Source: an uncultured Gammaproteobacteria bacterium | Lineage (GTDB): Bacteria > Pseudomonadota > Gammaproteobacteria > Arenicellales > JAANXG01 | Length of the DNA stretch: 37,278 nucleotides | Direction: 5' to 3' | Assembly: GCA_947258495.1 (NCBI GenBank) | Contig: CAMYIN010000126.1 | Location: forward strand, 1 to 37,278 | Shown here: positions 7,364 to 16,244 of the stretch, piece by piece | Position numbering within the stretch: position 1 is the first letter of the stretch | Layout of the letters: each line of letters starts with the position of its first letter | Notes under the pieces: model-generated | What the model was told of the DNA's origin: nothing | What the model saw: the letters and a program-made list of their open reading frames with translations, nothing else | Database searches by the model: none | Translations under genes and position numbers: made by a program

Positions 7364-8536
7364 CTAGTCGGCGGATAGTGCCAGTTCAGCGGTGTTCGCT
7401 ACTGCGGGCTGCTGCGGCAGCGTGCGCCGCAGGATTCGCAGGATCTTTTCCGCGGTGGCGCGATAAGTAGTGAGCTTTCCGCCATAAATCGTCAAAAGCC
7501 TCGGGCGCGCGTCGCTATCCGTCACCAGCAAGGTCTCGCGGGAACGTCCGAAGGCGGATCCGCGCGCTGCGGGCAACACCCGCAGACCCGCCCAGGATGT
7601 CAGCACTTCGGGGGGGCAATCGGGGAAGTAATGGCGGTGCGTGCGGAGAAGATAATCCACTTCTTCGGACAGTGGCGCGACCGCATCCGGATCGCCCCGG
7701 TAGAGATGTTCCGTGGTGCCGAGCAACGCAACGTCTTCCCGCCAGGGGATCAAGAACACCGCGCGCCGATCCTCAGGGACCTCCATGTAATAGCATCCGC
7801 GTTGCACCCGGCGCCGCAGCTCGAGGTGGGAGCCCTGTACGTTTTCCACCGCCGGTGCGGGCAGCGTGGGCCGAAACCGCCGCGCAAGCCCTGCGGCCCA
7901 GGGACCGGCGGCGTTGACCACCACACGTGCCAGGCACTCGCGCTCCTCGTCCCTTTCGTCGCGATAGGCGACGCGGCAGCCCTCGGCCTCGACCGAGCCG
8001 CGCACAAAGCTCGCCGGCCACAGGCAGTTCGCCCCCAGCGATTGCGCCGACTTGAGTACGGCCGTGGTCAGGCGCGCGTCGTCGGTCTGCGCGTCCCAGT
8101 ACCGGAACACCGCCTGCAGGCCGTCGACGCGCAGACCGTCCAGCTCGTGCCAGCGGGACTCAGGCACGGTCTTGAAACCGACCGCCTTACCGAACCCCGC
8201 CAGCAGCGCATACAGGCTCAGTCCCGTGCGAATCCTCCAGGGCCTGCGGCGGGTGTCGCGATACACCGGGATGTAAAAACGTTGTCTGCGCACCAGCCCC
8301 GGCGCCAGGCGCAGCAGCAACTCGCGTTCGCGCAGGCTCTCCCGCACGAGGCGAAAATCGGCGCTCTCCAGATACCGCAGGCCGCCGTGAATCAGCTTGC
8401 TGGAACGGCTCGAAGTCCCGGCGGCCGGGTGGCTTTTCTCCAGCAGCATCACGGAATACCCGCCGGCCGCGGCGGCCTGGGCCACGCCCGCACCGTGGAT
8501 ACCGCCGCCGATGACCAACAGATCGCAGTCGGTCAC
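7364..8536 (-). CDS. short GlpD-like FAD-dependent glycerol-3-phosphate dehydrogenase
   Basis: The protein has 390 residues. The N-terminal FAD-binding motif IGGGIHGAGV (9-18), the SSRSSKLIHGGLRYLE block and the C-terminal GGKLTTYR motif identify a GlpD/GlpA-type DAO-fold enzyme. It oxidises sn-glycerol 3-phosphate to dihydroxyacetone phosphate and passes electrons to the quinone pool at the membrane. E. coli GlpD has about 500 residues; this protein stops about 40 residues after the GGKLTTYR motif and lacks the C-terminal cap domain. The remaining 85 bases before mscL leave no room for one. It starts with GTG at 8536 in a GTGA overlap with the stop of the phosphodiesterase gene, so the two are translationally coupled. 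A related FAD oxidoreductase with another polyol phosphate substrate remains possible. Confidence 0.82.
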   Translation of the reverse strand: MTDCDLLVIGGGIHGAGVAQAAAAGGYSVMLLEKSHPAAGTSSRSSKLIHGGLRYLESADFRLVRESLRERELLLRLAPGLVRRQRFYIPVYRDTRRRPWRIRTGLSLYALLAGFGKAVGFKTVPESRWHELDGLRVDGLQAVFRYWDAQTDDARLTTAVLKSAQSLGANCLWPASFVRGSVEAEGCRVAYRDERDEERECLARVVVNAAGPWAAGLARRFRPTLPAPAVENVQGSHLELRRRVQRGCYYMEVPEDRRAVFLIPWREDVALLGTTEHLYRGDPDAVAPLSEEVDYLLRTHRHYFPDCPPEVLTSWAGLRVLPAARGSAFGRSRETLLVTDSDARPRLLTIYGGKLTTYRATAEKILRILRRTLPQQPAVANTAELALSAD

Positions 8537-9285
8537 GCGGAATCCAGGCCCCCGGCTTTGGAGTGGTCAAGCATATCGATGACGTTGTCCGTCTCGATGA
8601 ATCGGATACCGCGGCGAAACAACGCCGCCGCTTCGCCGGCATCGTCGACGACGTAGACCGCCCATTCCCAGGGGCCCTGCCACAGCCCGCCGCCGGGAAG
8701 TATTTCCGTGTCGCAGAACAGGAACTGCGGCGCCAGTGCCGCCGCTCTCTCTGCGTTTTCTTGCGTCCACGCGGGCAGCACCCACCCGGTACGCACGCTG
8801 TGTGCGCGGCCCGCGTACTGCACCGCTTCGGCGTCAAAGGAGATGCATACGGCCCGCTGTTTCAGCTCGCCCACGACCTGGAATACGGTATCCACGGTCT
8901 GCTTGATCCCAAACCGCTGCAGGCTCTCGCCTTTGAGCTCGACGAACACCTGGGCGTCGCTTTGCGTTGCGATCCAGCTGCAGAATTCGTGCAAGGTTGC
9001 GACCGGGGTATCCCGGAAGCGGGTGCCGAAACGTTCCGGGCAGGACGCGCGCAGCGCCTGAATCTGCGCGAGGTTGCGGTCGAACAGCGTACCGGGGACC
9101 CCCGAGATGCGCGCGGTGTCGGCATCGTGGTACAGCAGGGGAACACCGTCGCCGCTGAGTTGCACGTCGAGCTCGAGGTAGCGCGCGCCGGCGCGCAGCG
9201 CGGCCTCGAAACCAATAAGCGTATTTTCCGGCATGACCTCGGGCACCCCGCGGTGGGCCACGAGGCAAGGAGAACCGATCGGCAT
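8533..9285 (-). CDS. glycerophosphodiester phosphodiesterase (cytosolic UgpQ type)
   Basis: The protein has 250 residues from ATG 9285, which is preceded by a strong GGGAG ribosome binding site; an upstream ATG at 9324 is less likely. The GDPD-family motifs are visible: HRG at 11-13 followed by PENT, the metal ligands in ELD at 38-40, YHD at 52-54, and VELKGE in the middle. It hydrolyses glycerophosphodiesters such as glycerophosphocholine or glycerophosphoethanolamine to glycerol 3-phosphate plus the alcohol. No signal peptide is present, so it acts in the cytoplasm like UgpQ rather than periplasmic GlpQ. Its stop overlaps the start of the GlpD-like gene, which consumes the product, so the pair forms a two-step pathway. 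Confidence 0.9.
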   Translation of the reverse strand: MPIGSPCLVAHRGVPEVMPENTLIGFEAALRAGARYLELDVQLSGDGVPLLYHDADTARISGVPGTLFDRNLAQIQALRASCPERFGTRFRDTPVATLHEFCSWIATQSDAQVFVELKGESLQRFGIKQTVDTVFQVVGELKQRAVCISFDAEAVQYAGRAHSVRTGWVLPAWTQENAERAAALAPQFLFCDTEILPGGGLWQGPWEWAVYVVDDAGEAAALFRRGIRFIETDNVIDMLDHSKAGGLDSA

Positions 9286-9422
9286 ATCACTCCCGGTGCG
9301 CAAGTTGTTGTGGCGCCCGTGCACAGCGCTTGGCGGCGGTGCCCCGCCCGGTATGCCGCTTGCTCATGGACGAGGCATCGCCGGGGCGTGCGCGCTACGA
9401 CCGGACTGCAACAGGACGCTAA

Positions 9423-9428
9423 AGTATA
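9423..9428 (-). promoter_or_regulatory. candidate -10 element for the glycerophosphodiesterase operon
   Basis: On the minus strand TATACT is present about 140 bases before the phosphodiesterase start. No matching -35 hexamer is obvious at 16-18 bases, so this is a weak candidate based on the -10 alone. Confidence 0.25.
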
Positions 9429-9525
9429 CCGCCTACGGCGCGGGGCGTGATGCCCAGTCGCCGCTCGGCACGGCTGTCGCTGTGGGAGCGAAAGCCCGCT
9501 GGCTCTGCCCGGTGCGTGCCGAACA

Positions 9526-11841
9526 CTAGAGACGCCGCTCCAGGCGGTGCTGACGGCTCGCGCGGTAGAACGCCTGTTGCCGCTCGTCGGCAAGGGAGTC
9601 CTTGAGATCGTCGTAGACCTGCCGCGCCCACTCCCGATCGGCGAACAGCGCGACGATGCCTTCGGCCCAATGGATGCGTGCTAGCGGCGACGACAGCTTC
9701 TCTCCAGCGGAACCGTACAGGGCGCGCAAAGTCTGATCGTCGATCCCATCCTTGCGCATGCGCTCCATAACCTGCAGCACGTGTTCCGCAGCGTCGCAAC
9801 GGTCCAGGGCTTTGCGGTACAGCGCCTGCGCCCAAACGCCGTCACCGATCTCGGAGGCAACACGCCCGGCGCGCGCAAAATCGAGCCGATGCTGCGCCGC
9901 GCCCTCGGCCCATTGAAGCAGTTCCTTCGCCCAGTCTTGGTCCCCGAGCTCACGCAGCACCGCGTCCGTCAGCTTGATCTTGTCGGGAAAGGCAGCGTCG
10001 GCGAGTCTTTCCTGCTCCGCCCGGTAAAGTTCCCGCGCCAGACGCCGCCCCATCTCGCGGTCTTTGAGGGAGGAAGCCGCTGACCGCGCCACGCTATGAA
10101 CGCAGGCAAAGTAACGGCAGCGGCGGGCGCACTCCCGGTAAAGCCGCTCTACCCACTCCGCGTCCGCAAGGTTTTTCTCGACGCTCGTGATCAATCCCTG
10201 GTACCTGCTGAAGTCGAAGCTTTCTTCCGTCAGCAGATCTTCCGCCTGGTCCAACAGTTTGCGCGCGTAGAACTGGTCTTCAAGCTCCTCCATGACCTGG
10301 TCGGCAAGCCGCAGGAATTGTTTCGCCGTGGTACACGACTCTTCTCTCTTTTGTATCTCCGCGTATCGGGCCTGGTTCGCTTCCCGTTTCTGCAGTTTTT
10401 CCGAGACCCGTGACCGCCACTCGCGGTCGTCCGGAGCAAACTGCGCCACCGTTTCCGCCACTTGGCGCATCTCGTCCAGGCTGGTGACACGTTCCTCGGC
10501 GAGCCGCAGCATCTCAGCACCCAGCTCTTTGTCTGCGGACAGGTCCAGGACCTTGGTATGCAGACCGAGCAGCTCGCCGCTGGTCTCGGCGGTGGCGCCG
10601 AGTTTTTCCAGAACGGCTCGCAGCAGACCCTGGTCTTCGACCTTGTCCTGCACCGCATCCAGCAGCTTCATCAGCCCGGCGAAGTCCTCCGTCTTCTGCA
10701 GCGCCTTGTTGTAAATGTCCGCGGCGCGCGGTCGATCGTCCAGGTCGTTGAGCACGGCGCTGGCAAGATTCATCAAATCGTGGGCGCCCGACATCTTTTC
10801 CTCGGCCCGACCATAGACCTCGGAGGCGTACTCCTTGTCGCCGAGGGTGTGCGCGATCTCCCGTGCGAGCTTCACGAAGTCTCCCGCCACCGTGGTCTTC
10901 GCCTCCACCTTGGCGTAGACCTCTTTGGCGAGCGCCTTGTCGCTCAGCTCCGCGCCGACCTTGTTTGCCAGCTCGAGCAACTGCGATCGGTCGGCCACCT
11001 CAGGCAGGGCCTGCCGATACGCCTGCGCCGCTTTGTCCGCGTCGCCGTTTAGCTCCCAGTATCCCTGCGCCAGGTCCAGGTGCTCCTCGCCGGACATGGC
11101 GAATTCCGTGGCCTGCTGCAGCAGATCGTCGACCTTGGCGTCGTCTCCGAGGATGTCCTTGAAGCCACGGGCAAGCGAAACGAACTCCTTGGGAAACTGA
11201 CAGTCGGTCTCGGCCGCCGCCAGGATCTCCCGTGCCCAGTCCTCGTCGCCGAAGGTGTCTTTGGCACCGCGCGCGTACGCCACGGTGGCGTCCGTATCGT
11301 CGCAATAGCGTTCCGCTTTTCGGTATACCTGCCGCGCCGCCTCTGCATCGGTCTTGACGACGCGCGCCGCGAGCGCCTGAAACGCCTCGAGGTCCTGGCA
11401 TTGGGCTTCGATCTTTTCAAACAGCGATTTAGCGAGCTCGGCGTCGATGTCTCCGGCCAGGGTGGCGAGCTCAGTGAGTGCGGCGCCTTCCCCGGCCTCC
11501 GCAACCGCCTGTTCGAACAGGGCCTTTCCCTTTTCCCGGTCGCCGAGCAGCGTCGCCACGGCGTGACCGACGGCGGCGTACTCCTTGCCTTCAAAGCAGG
11601 CTTCCTCGGCCTGCTCCAGCAACTGCTGGGCGTAATCCTTGTCCGCCAGGGCCTCGGCGAACGCCCGTGCCGTCTGCACGTATTCCGCCGGGAATTGGCA
11701 TTGCATCTCCGCCTGCTGTAACAGGTGCCTTGCGTATTCGTCGTCTACGGGTTCCGCCAAGGCCTCGTTCGCCAGGGCAATATAGTCGGCGCCACTGCCG
11801 CACTGGGATTCGCGCGCTTCTAAGTCCTCTCGTTTCGCCAT
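9526..11841 (-). CDS. solenoid protein of about 21 degenerate 34-residue helical repeats
   Basis: The product has 771 residues from ATG 11841; the open frame extends 15 codons further up but GTGAG lies just before this ATG. It is an almost uninterrupted array of about 21 repeats of about 34 residues. The core is a hydrophobic helix with L-A near its middle, then [LG]-x-D-[KRE]-x-[WYL]-A and a second helix ending [LV]-[LY]-x-x-A-E, often followed by Cys. Examples are DKDYAQQLLEQAE, DEDWAREILAAAE, DKEYASEVYGRAE and DQDWAKELLQWAE. Helix pairs of 34 residues fit a TPR/Sel1-like superhelix for protein binding. No signal peptide, membrane helix or catalytic domain is seen, so it is probably cytoplasmic. 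One longer insert (EANQARYAEIQKREE) breaks the regular spacing past the middle. It is divergent from srkA. Partner and role are unknown. Confidence 0.85.
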   Translation of the reverse strand: MAKREDLEARESQCGSGADYIALANEALAEPVDDEYARHLLQQAEMQCQFPAEYVQTARAFAEALADKDYAQQLLEQAEEACFEGKEYAAVGHAVATLLGDREKGKALFEQAVAEAGEGAALTELATLAGDIDAELAKSLFEKIEAQCQDLEAFQALAARVVKTDAEAARQVYRKAERYCDDTDATVAYARGAKDTFGDEDWAREILAAAETDCQFPKEFVSLARGFKDILGDDAKVDDLLQQATEFAMSGEEHLDLAQGYWELNGDADKAAQAYRQALPEVADRSQLLELANKVGAELSDKALAKEVYAKVEAKTTVAGDFVKLAREIAHTLGDKEYASEVYGRAEEKMSGAHDLMNLASAVLNDLDDRPRAADIYNKALQKTEDFAGLMKLLDAVQDKVEDQGLLRAVLEKLGATAETSGELLGLHTKVLDLSADKELGAEMLRLAEERVTSLDEMRQVAETVAQFAPDDREWRSRVSEKLQKREANQARYAEIQKREESCTTAKQFLRLADQVMEELEDQFYARKLLDQAEDLLTEESFDFSRYQGLITSVEKNLADAEWVERLYRECARRCRYFACVHSVARSAASSLKDREMGRRLARELYRAEQERLADAAFPDKIKLTDAVLRELGDQDWAKELLQWAEGAAQHRLDFARAGRVASEIGDGVWAQALYRKALDRCDAAEHVLQVMERMRKDGIDDQTLRALYGSAGEKLSSPLARIHWAEGIVALFADREWARQVYDDLKDSLADERQQAFYRASRQHRLERRL

Positions 11842-11953
11842 ATCGCACTCACGTTTACGGAGCCATTGTCTGGAGGCGGCAATCATAGCTCACGCCTTCG
11901 CAGGCGAAAAATCCTTACTACAAATTCTCTTTTGGCTGCGCTAAGGTGGCTTA

Positions 11954-12976
11954 ATGCCAGAGACCACCGCGAACGATATGGGCGAAGCCAACGACGCGTC
12001 GCGCGCCTACGTGGGGCTGCAGCCAACACAGATTCTGCAGTCGGTGGAAAGCCTGGGCCTGTGCTGCGACGGGCGCCTGCTCGCACTCAACAGCTACGAA
12101 AACCGTGTCTATCAGGTGGGGGTCGAAGACGAAGAGCCGGTGATCGTTAAGTTCTACCGCCCGCATCGATGGTCGGACGATGCGATCCTCGAAGAGCACC
12201 GATTCGCCGCGGAACTGGCCGACGCCGAGCTTCCCGTGGTCGCGCCGCAGCGGTCCCCGGCCGGGGAGACGCTGCACCGTCACGGATGGTTCCGTTTCGC
12301 CTTGTTCCCGCGCCGCGGCGGACGCGCCCCCGAGCTCGACAACCCGGAGCACCTGAAACAGCTCGGCAGGTTCCTCGGACGCCTGCACCGGATCGGAGCG
12401 ACGCTTGGTTTCCAGCATCGCCCCGCGTTGACCATCGACGCCTTCGGCACCGTGTCCTACCGGTATCTGTTGGAGCACGGCTTTATCCCTCCTGAGCTCG
12501 AGCTTTCCTATCGATCCACCGCCGAGGACGTGCTACAACGCGTTCGCCACTGTTTCCAGCGCGCCGGCGCGTTTCGCACGCTGCGACTGCACGGCGACTG
12601 CCACAGCGGCAACGTTCTTTGGGGCGAAAACGGGCCGCAGATTGTAGACCTTGACGACGCACGCAGCGGTCCCGCCATCCAGGACCTGTGGATGTTCCTC
12701 TCCGGTGACCGCGACTATCAGACGGAGCGCTTGGAGGACCTGTTGTCGGGATATACCCAGTTCAACGATTTTGATGCCCGCGAGCTGAACCTGGTGGAGG
12801 CGCTGCGCACGCTGCGCTTGCTGCATTACCACGCCTGGCTGGCGAGGCGCTGGCGCGATCCTGCGTTTCCGCGCGCGTTTCCTTGGTTCAATACCCAGCG
12901 TTGCTGGGAAGACCACATCCTGTCGCTGCGCGAGCAGGCGGCATTCATGGACGAAGCCCCCCTGACCTGGACTTAG
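11954..12976 (+). CDS. srkA: stress response kinase A (SrkA/YihE/RdoA)
   Basis: The protein has 340 residues and an aminoglycoside-phosphotransferase-like kinase fold. The family-typical LNSYENRVYQVG block (45-56), the ATP-binding lysine in VIVKFY (Lys66), the catalytic loop HGDCHSGN (213-220, Asp215 and Asn220) and the metal-binding DLDD (Asp232) are visible. QDLWMFLSGD follows as in E. coli SrkA. SrkA is a Ser/Thr protein kinase linked to survival under envelope and redox stress; substrates are poorly known. Length matches the 325-330 of the family plus a short N-terminal extension; ATG at 11978 is a second possible start. It is divergent from the helical-repeat gene, with about 110 bases between starts. 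No DsbA gene, the usual neighbour in E. coli, is present. Confidence 0.93.
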   Translation: MPETTANDMGEANDASRAYVGLQPTQILQSVESLGLCCDGRLLALNSYENRVYQVGVEDEEPVIVKFYRPHRWSDDAILEEHRFAAELADAELPVVAPQRSPAGETLHRHGWFRFALFPRRGGRAPELDNPEHLKQLGRFLGRLHRIGATLGFQHRPALTIDAFGTVSYRYLLEHGFIPPELELSYRSTAEDVLQRVRHCFQRAGAFRTLRLHGDCHSGNVLWGENGPQIVDLDDARSGPAIQDLWMFLSGDRDYQTERLEDLLSGYTQFNDFDARELNLVEALRTLRLLHYHAWLARRWRDPAFPRAFPWFNTQRCWEDHILSLREQAAFMDEAPLTWT

Positions 12977-13048
12977 TCCGAATATTGCACCAGGGCGGCG
13001 AAATTCAGGGCTATCAACATTATTCATACAGGCAATTCATCCCAATGC

Positions 13049-13072
13049 GCCGGGAACTCTTTGCAACCCGGC
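13049..13072. terminator. possible stem-loop downstream of srkA
   Basis: GCCGGG (13049-13054) pairs with CCCGGC (13067-13072) around a 12-base loop in the 271-base gap after srkA. A second hairpin, GCGGCG-TTC-CGCCGC, lies at 13160-13174. Neither has a T-run, so terminator function is uncertain; the gap separates convergent genes and I see no gene in it. Confidence 0.25.
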
Positions 13073-13247
13073 AACCGCCTGTCCCGGCCCTGACACGATC
13101 TCGAGCACCTGCGCTTGCCCGGCACCCAGTCCGTAGCCGGCTACAGGTTTCGCTCCTGCGCGGCGTTCCGCCGCCGGGTCCTTAGATTGCGCTCAGGACA
13201 AGCCTCTTCGCCAGCTTGCGGGATCCTTGGTGAAATTTTCAGGCTGG

Positions 13248-16001
13248 CTACGAGGCGGCGGCCGCGATGTCGGCACGCGGGAGCTCGAACGTCACCGTCG
13301 TTCCCTGCCCCAGTTCACTGCTCGCCCATATGCGCCCGCCGTGATGCTGGATGATACGCTGGGAAATGGCGAGGCCGAGACCGGAGCCCTTGGGCCTGCC
13401 TTTGTCCGGATCAATGACTTGGTGAAAGCGCTCAAAAACGAGCCCGAGCTCATCCGGCGGAATCCCCGGCCCATTGTCGATAACCTCACAACGATAGTCG
13501 CCCCCTGGGCCCTCTTGCAACCGCACCATGACCCTGCCACTTTTCGGTTCACAGAACTTGTTGGCGTTGGAAAGAAGATTTATCAGCACCAGCATCAGTC
13601 GGTCGCGGTCTCCCCGCGTCGTCAAAGGATGGGAGGGCGGGTCGTGCTCCAGGGCAACTTCCCGTTCCTTGAACAACTGCGCAACGGACGCCGTGGCATC
13701 GCGCACCAGATCACGCAGGTCCAGGTCTTCCATTCGCCATTCCATGCGCCCCGACTCGATACGTGCGAGATCCAGCACCTCGTTGACCAGCCGGGTCAGG
13801 CGCTCGGTTTCCTTTACCACCGTATTCAGAAAATCCTGCCGCTCTTTGGGATCGAGATCGGGGTTGTCGCGTAGTATCTCCGAGAAGGCGCGAATTGAAG
13901 TCAGCGGCGTCCGCAGCTCATGGCTCACGGTGAAGACGAACTCGTCTTTGAGACGATCGAGTTCCTGCAGGCGCTCGTTGGCGGCGCGCAGTTCCTTGGT
14001 CGCCGCCTCCAGTTCCGCGGACTTTTGTTCCAGTTGGCGGCTGTATTCCACCATCTGCGAGGTTTCGTCCAGGATCTGCATGACGTTCTCCACACTTAGG
14101 GCCTCGCCCTTTACGGTGGACGACACCATGACGTGTGCGGAGGCCGAACCGATGGCGCCGGCCAGTTCGCGTTCCACCAGATTCACCAGTTGTGGATCGG
14201 CCTGCAGTTCGTCCTGCAGTTTTATGCCGCGTTGCCGCGCGTAAGCGGACAAGATATCCGTGGCCCGCGGAACGCCCAAAAAGCGTGCGCAGAGATCGTA
14301 GAGCTCCGAGACCGTTGCCGTGCCGCGCCAGAAATGGGCCTCGCCTCCTTGTATGACCTGCTGGAATACGTCGACAAAGAAGGCCGCCTGCACCCGCTCG
14401 ATGGGGCTCTGGCTGGTGAACAGCGAAACCCCCACCAGAAGCCCGATGTTGAAGAACAAGCTCCAGAACACCGCATGGGAAATGACGTCCAGGCCCTCCA
14501 GGCCGAACAACTGATAGGGCCGTAAGAACTCGAGGGCGAACATACCGTGTTCTACGAAGTCCATCGACAGCCAGCCCGACTTGGCGAAGGCAGGGAGCAT
14601 GAGCGTATACGCCCACACCACGAAGCCCGCGGTCAGCCCCGCGAGGGCGCCGGCCCGGCTGGCCCCCCGCCAGTAGATCCCGAAAAGGATCGGCGGCGCG
14701 AACTGAGCTGCGGCGGCGAACGACACCAGGCCTATGGTGACCAAGGCGTAAGACTCGCCGATAAGCCGAAAATAGAGGTACCCCAAGAGCAGGATGACAA
14801 CGATCGTGCTGCGCCGAATACCCAGCAACAGGCCACCGAGATCTTTCTTGTGCGTCAAACGTAGTGACTTGATACGCAGCAGCACCGGCATCACCAGGTC
14901 GTTGCACACCATGGTGGACAACGCGATGGAGGCAACGATCACCATGCCTGTCGCTGCGGACAGCCCCCCCAAAACTACCAGCAGCGCCAGCGCCTCCTGG
15001 TGCTCGACCATAGGAATCGTCAGCACGAAAGTGTCGGGATCGATACCGCCGCCGGGGAAGCGCAGCAGGCCACCAAAGGCTATGGGCAATACGAACAAGT
15101 TGATCACGAACAGATACAGAGGGAACAACCACACGGCTTTACGTATATGTTCTTCGTTGACGTTCTCGATCACCGCCACTTGAAACTGGCGCGGCAGAAA
15201 CATGATCGCAAGCATCGACAACACGGTGAGAAACAACCAGCTTATGGCGCCGCCGGGCATCCCGTCCAGGGTCATGAGTCGGATCAGCTCCGGATCCACC
15301 GCGGCGCGCGCGAACAGGTCCCCCGGACCGTCAAAGACGCCGAAGGTTACGAAAACGCCCACGCAGAGAAACGCCACCAGCTTAATCAGCGACTCGAAGG
15401 CGATCGCTGCGACCATACCTTCGTGACGTTCGGACACGTCGATGTGACGAGTGCCGAACAGAATGGTAAAGGCGGCCATCATCAATGCCACATACAGCGC
15501 GGTGTCGCTCCACACGGGTGTCGTCCCCGAATTCGCGTGCAGGCCTAATTCGGGATAGCGCCGTACAATATTGAAGCTCGTGGACACCGCCTTCAATTGC
15601 AGCGAGATGTAGGGCATGATCCCGACTACGGCGATGATGGATACCAATCCGCCGAGCAGCGCACTCTTGCCGTAACGCGAGGATATGAAATCTGCGATCG
15701 ACGTAATGCGGTGCACTTTCGCAATGCGCACTATCTTACGCAAAACGATCCACCAGAGGGCAACCATCAGCGTCGGTCCGAGGTAGATGGGCAGAAAGCC
15801 GACCCCAGTACTCGCCGCCCGCCCGACGCTGCCGTAAAACGTCCAGGCCGTGCAATACACGGCAATGGACAAGGTGTAGATGTAGGGGTTGCTTATGATG
15901 GAGCGACCGGCATCGGCGCGTTTGTCGCCGTAATACGCGACCCCGAACAAAAGGGCGAGGTAGCCCACGGACACAGTGAGGATTACCCAATCCTGCAGCA
16001 T
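13248..16001 (-). CDS. sodium/solute symporter-histidine kinase hybrid (CbrA/CrbS type)
   Basis: The protein has 917 residues. The first about 530 form a sodium/solute symporter (SSF) region of a dozen or so membrane helices, followed by a linker (about 540-640) and a coiled coil (about 650-685). Then come HisKA with VSHELRTPL (phosphoacceptor His694) and a complete HATPase domain with N808/N812 in the N-box, DNGPG (842-846) and GSGLGL (872-877). This layout is that of CbrA and CrbS/MxtR, inner-membrane sensors that couple a transporter-like module to phosphorylation and control carbon or acetate use. It is last in a four-gene operon with a receiver protein and an exonuclease fusion, and 3 bases separate it from the preceding stop codon. 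The ligand is unknown; acetate or a short-chain acid is a guess from the locus type. Confidence 0.92.
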   Translation of the reverse strand: MLQDWVILTVSVGYLALLFGVAYYGDKRADAGRSIISNPYIYTLSIAVYCTAWTFYGSVGRAASTGVGFLPIYLGPTLMVALWWIVLRKIVRIAKVHRITSIADFISSRYGKSALLGGLVSIIAVVGIMPYISLQLKAVSTSFNIVRRYPELGLHANSGTTPVWSDTALYVALMMAAFTILFGTRHIDVSERHEGMVAAIAFESLIKLVAFLCVGVFVTFGVFDGPGDLFARAAVDPELIRLMTLDGMPGGAISWLFLTVLSMLAIMFLPRQFQVAVIENVNEEHIRKAVWLFPLYLFVINLFVLPIAFGGLLRFPGGGIDPDTFVLTIPMVEHQEALALLVVLGGLSAATGMVIVASIALSTMVCNDLVMPVLLRIKSLRLTHKKDLGGLLLGIRRSTIVVILLLGYLYFRLIGESYALVTIGLVSFAAAAQFAPPILFGIYWRGASRAGALAGLTAGFVVWAYTLMLPAFAKSGWLSMDFVEHGMFALEFLRPYQLFGLEGLDVISHAVFWSLFFNIGLLVGVSLFTSQSPIERVQAAFFVDVFQQVIQGGEAHFWRGTATVSELYDLCARFLGVPRATDILSAYARQRGIKLQDELQADPQLVNLVERELAGAIGSASAHVMVSSTVKGEALSVENVMQILDETSQMVEYSRQLEQKSAELEAATKELRAANERLQELDRLKDEFVFTVSHELRTPLTSIRAFSEILRDNPDLDPKERQDFLNTVVKETERLTRLVNEVLDLARIESGRMEWRMEDLDLRDLVRDATASVAQLFKEREVALEHDPPSHPLTTRGDRDRLMLVLINLLSNANKFCEPKSGRVMVRLQEGPGGDYRCEVIDNGPGIPPDELGLVFERFHQVIDPDKGRPKGSGLGLAISQRIIQHHGGRIWASSELGQGTTVTFELPRADIAAAAS

Positions 16002-16004
16002 CGT

Positions 16005-16241
16005 CTAGCGCTTCTGCGCGGGCGTGTTGCGATCGCGCTCGCTTCGCCGCGGCCCCCTCATGACGCTGCGTATCAGGCCGATGAGTGCGCCCCACGCGAG
16101 GAAGATGTAGAGATACAGAACCGGGATGCCGAACACCGGCGCGGGCGAATCGAAGAGGCTCAATACGGGAACGTTGAAGGCGAGTGCGGCGACCAGCACC
16201 AGGGCGACCAATCTTTCATTCTGTCGGGATCCATTCCGCAT
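16005..16241 (-). CDS. small two-helix membrane protein in the symporter-kinase operon
   Basis: The protein has 78 residues with two hydrophobic helices (about 10-26 and 40-59) separated by a short loop and ending in a basic, polar tail. It sits 3 bases after the exonuclease-fusion gene and 3 bases before the symporter-kinase gene, all on the minus strand, so co-translation is likely. Small membrane proteins commonly accompany SSF transporters and SSF-kinases (for example DUF4212/YjcH types next to ActP). This one is shorter and I cannot assign it to a named family from sequence alone. A helper subunit for the symporter domain is the natural inference. Confidence 0.65.
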   Translation of the reverse strand: MRNGSRQNERLVALVLVAALAFNVPVLSLFDSPAPVFGIPVLYLYIFLAWGALIGLIRSVMRGPRRSERDRNTPAQKR

Positions 16242-16244
16242 GGG

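Noticed and set aside
13191-13212. GCGCTCAGGACAAGCCTCTTCG, resembling a widespread intergenic repeat of environmental bacteria
   Set aside because: Only one copy was noticed in the window and the match is from memory; there is not enough to call a repeat family.
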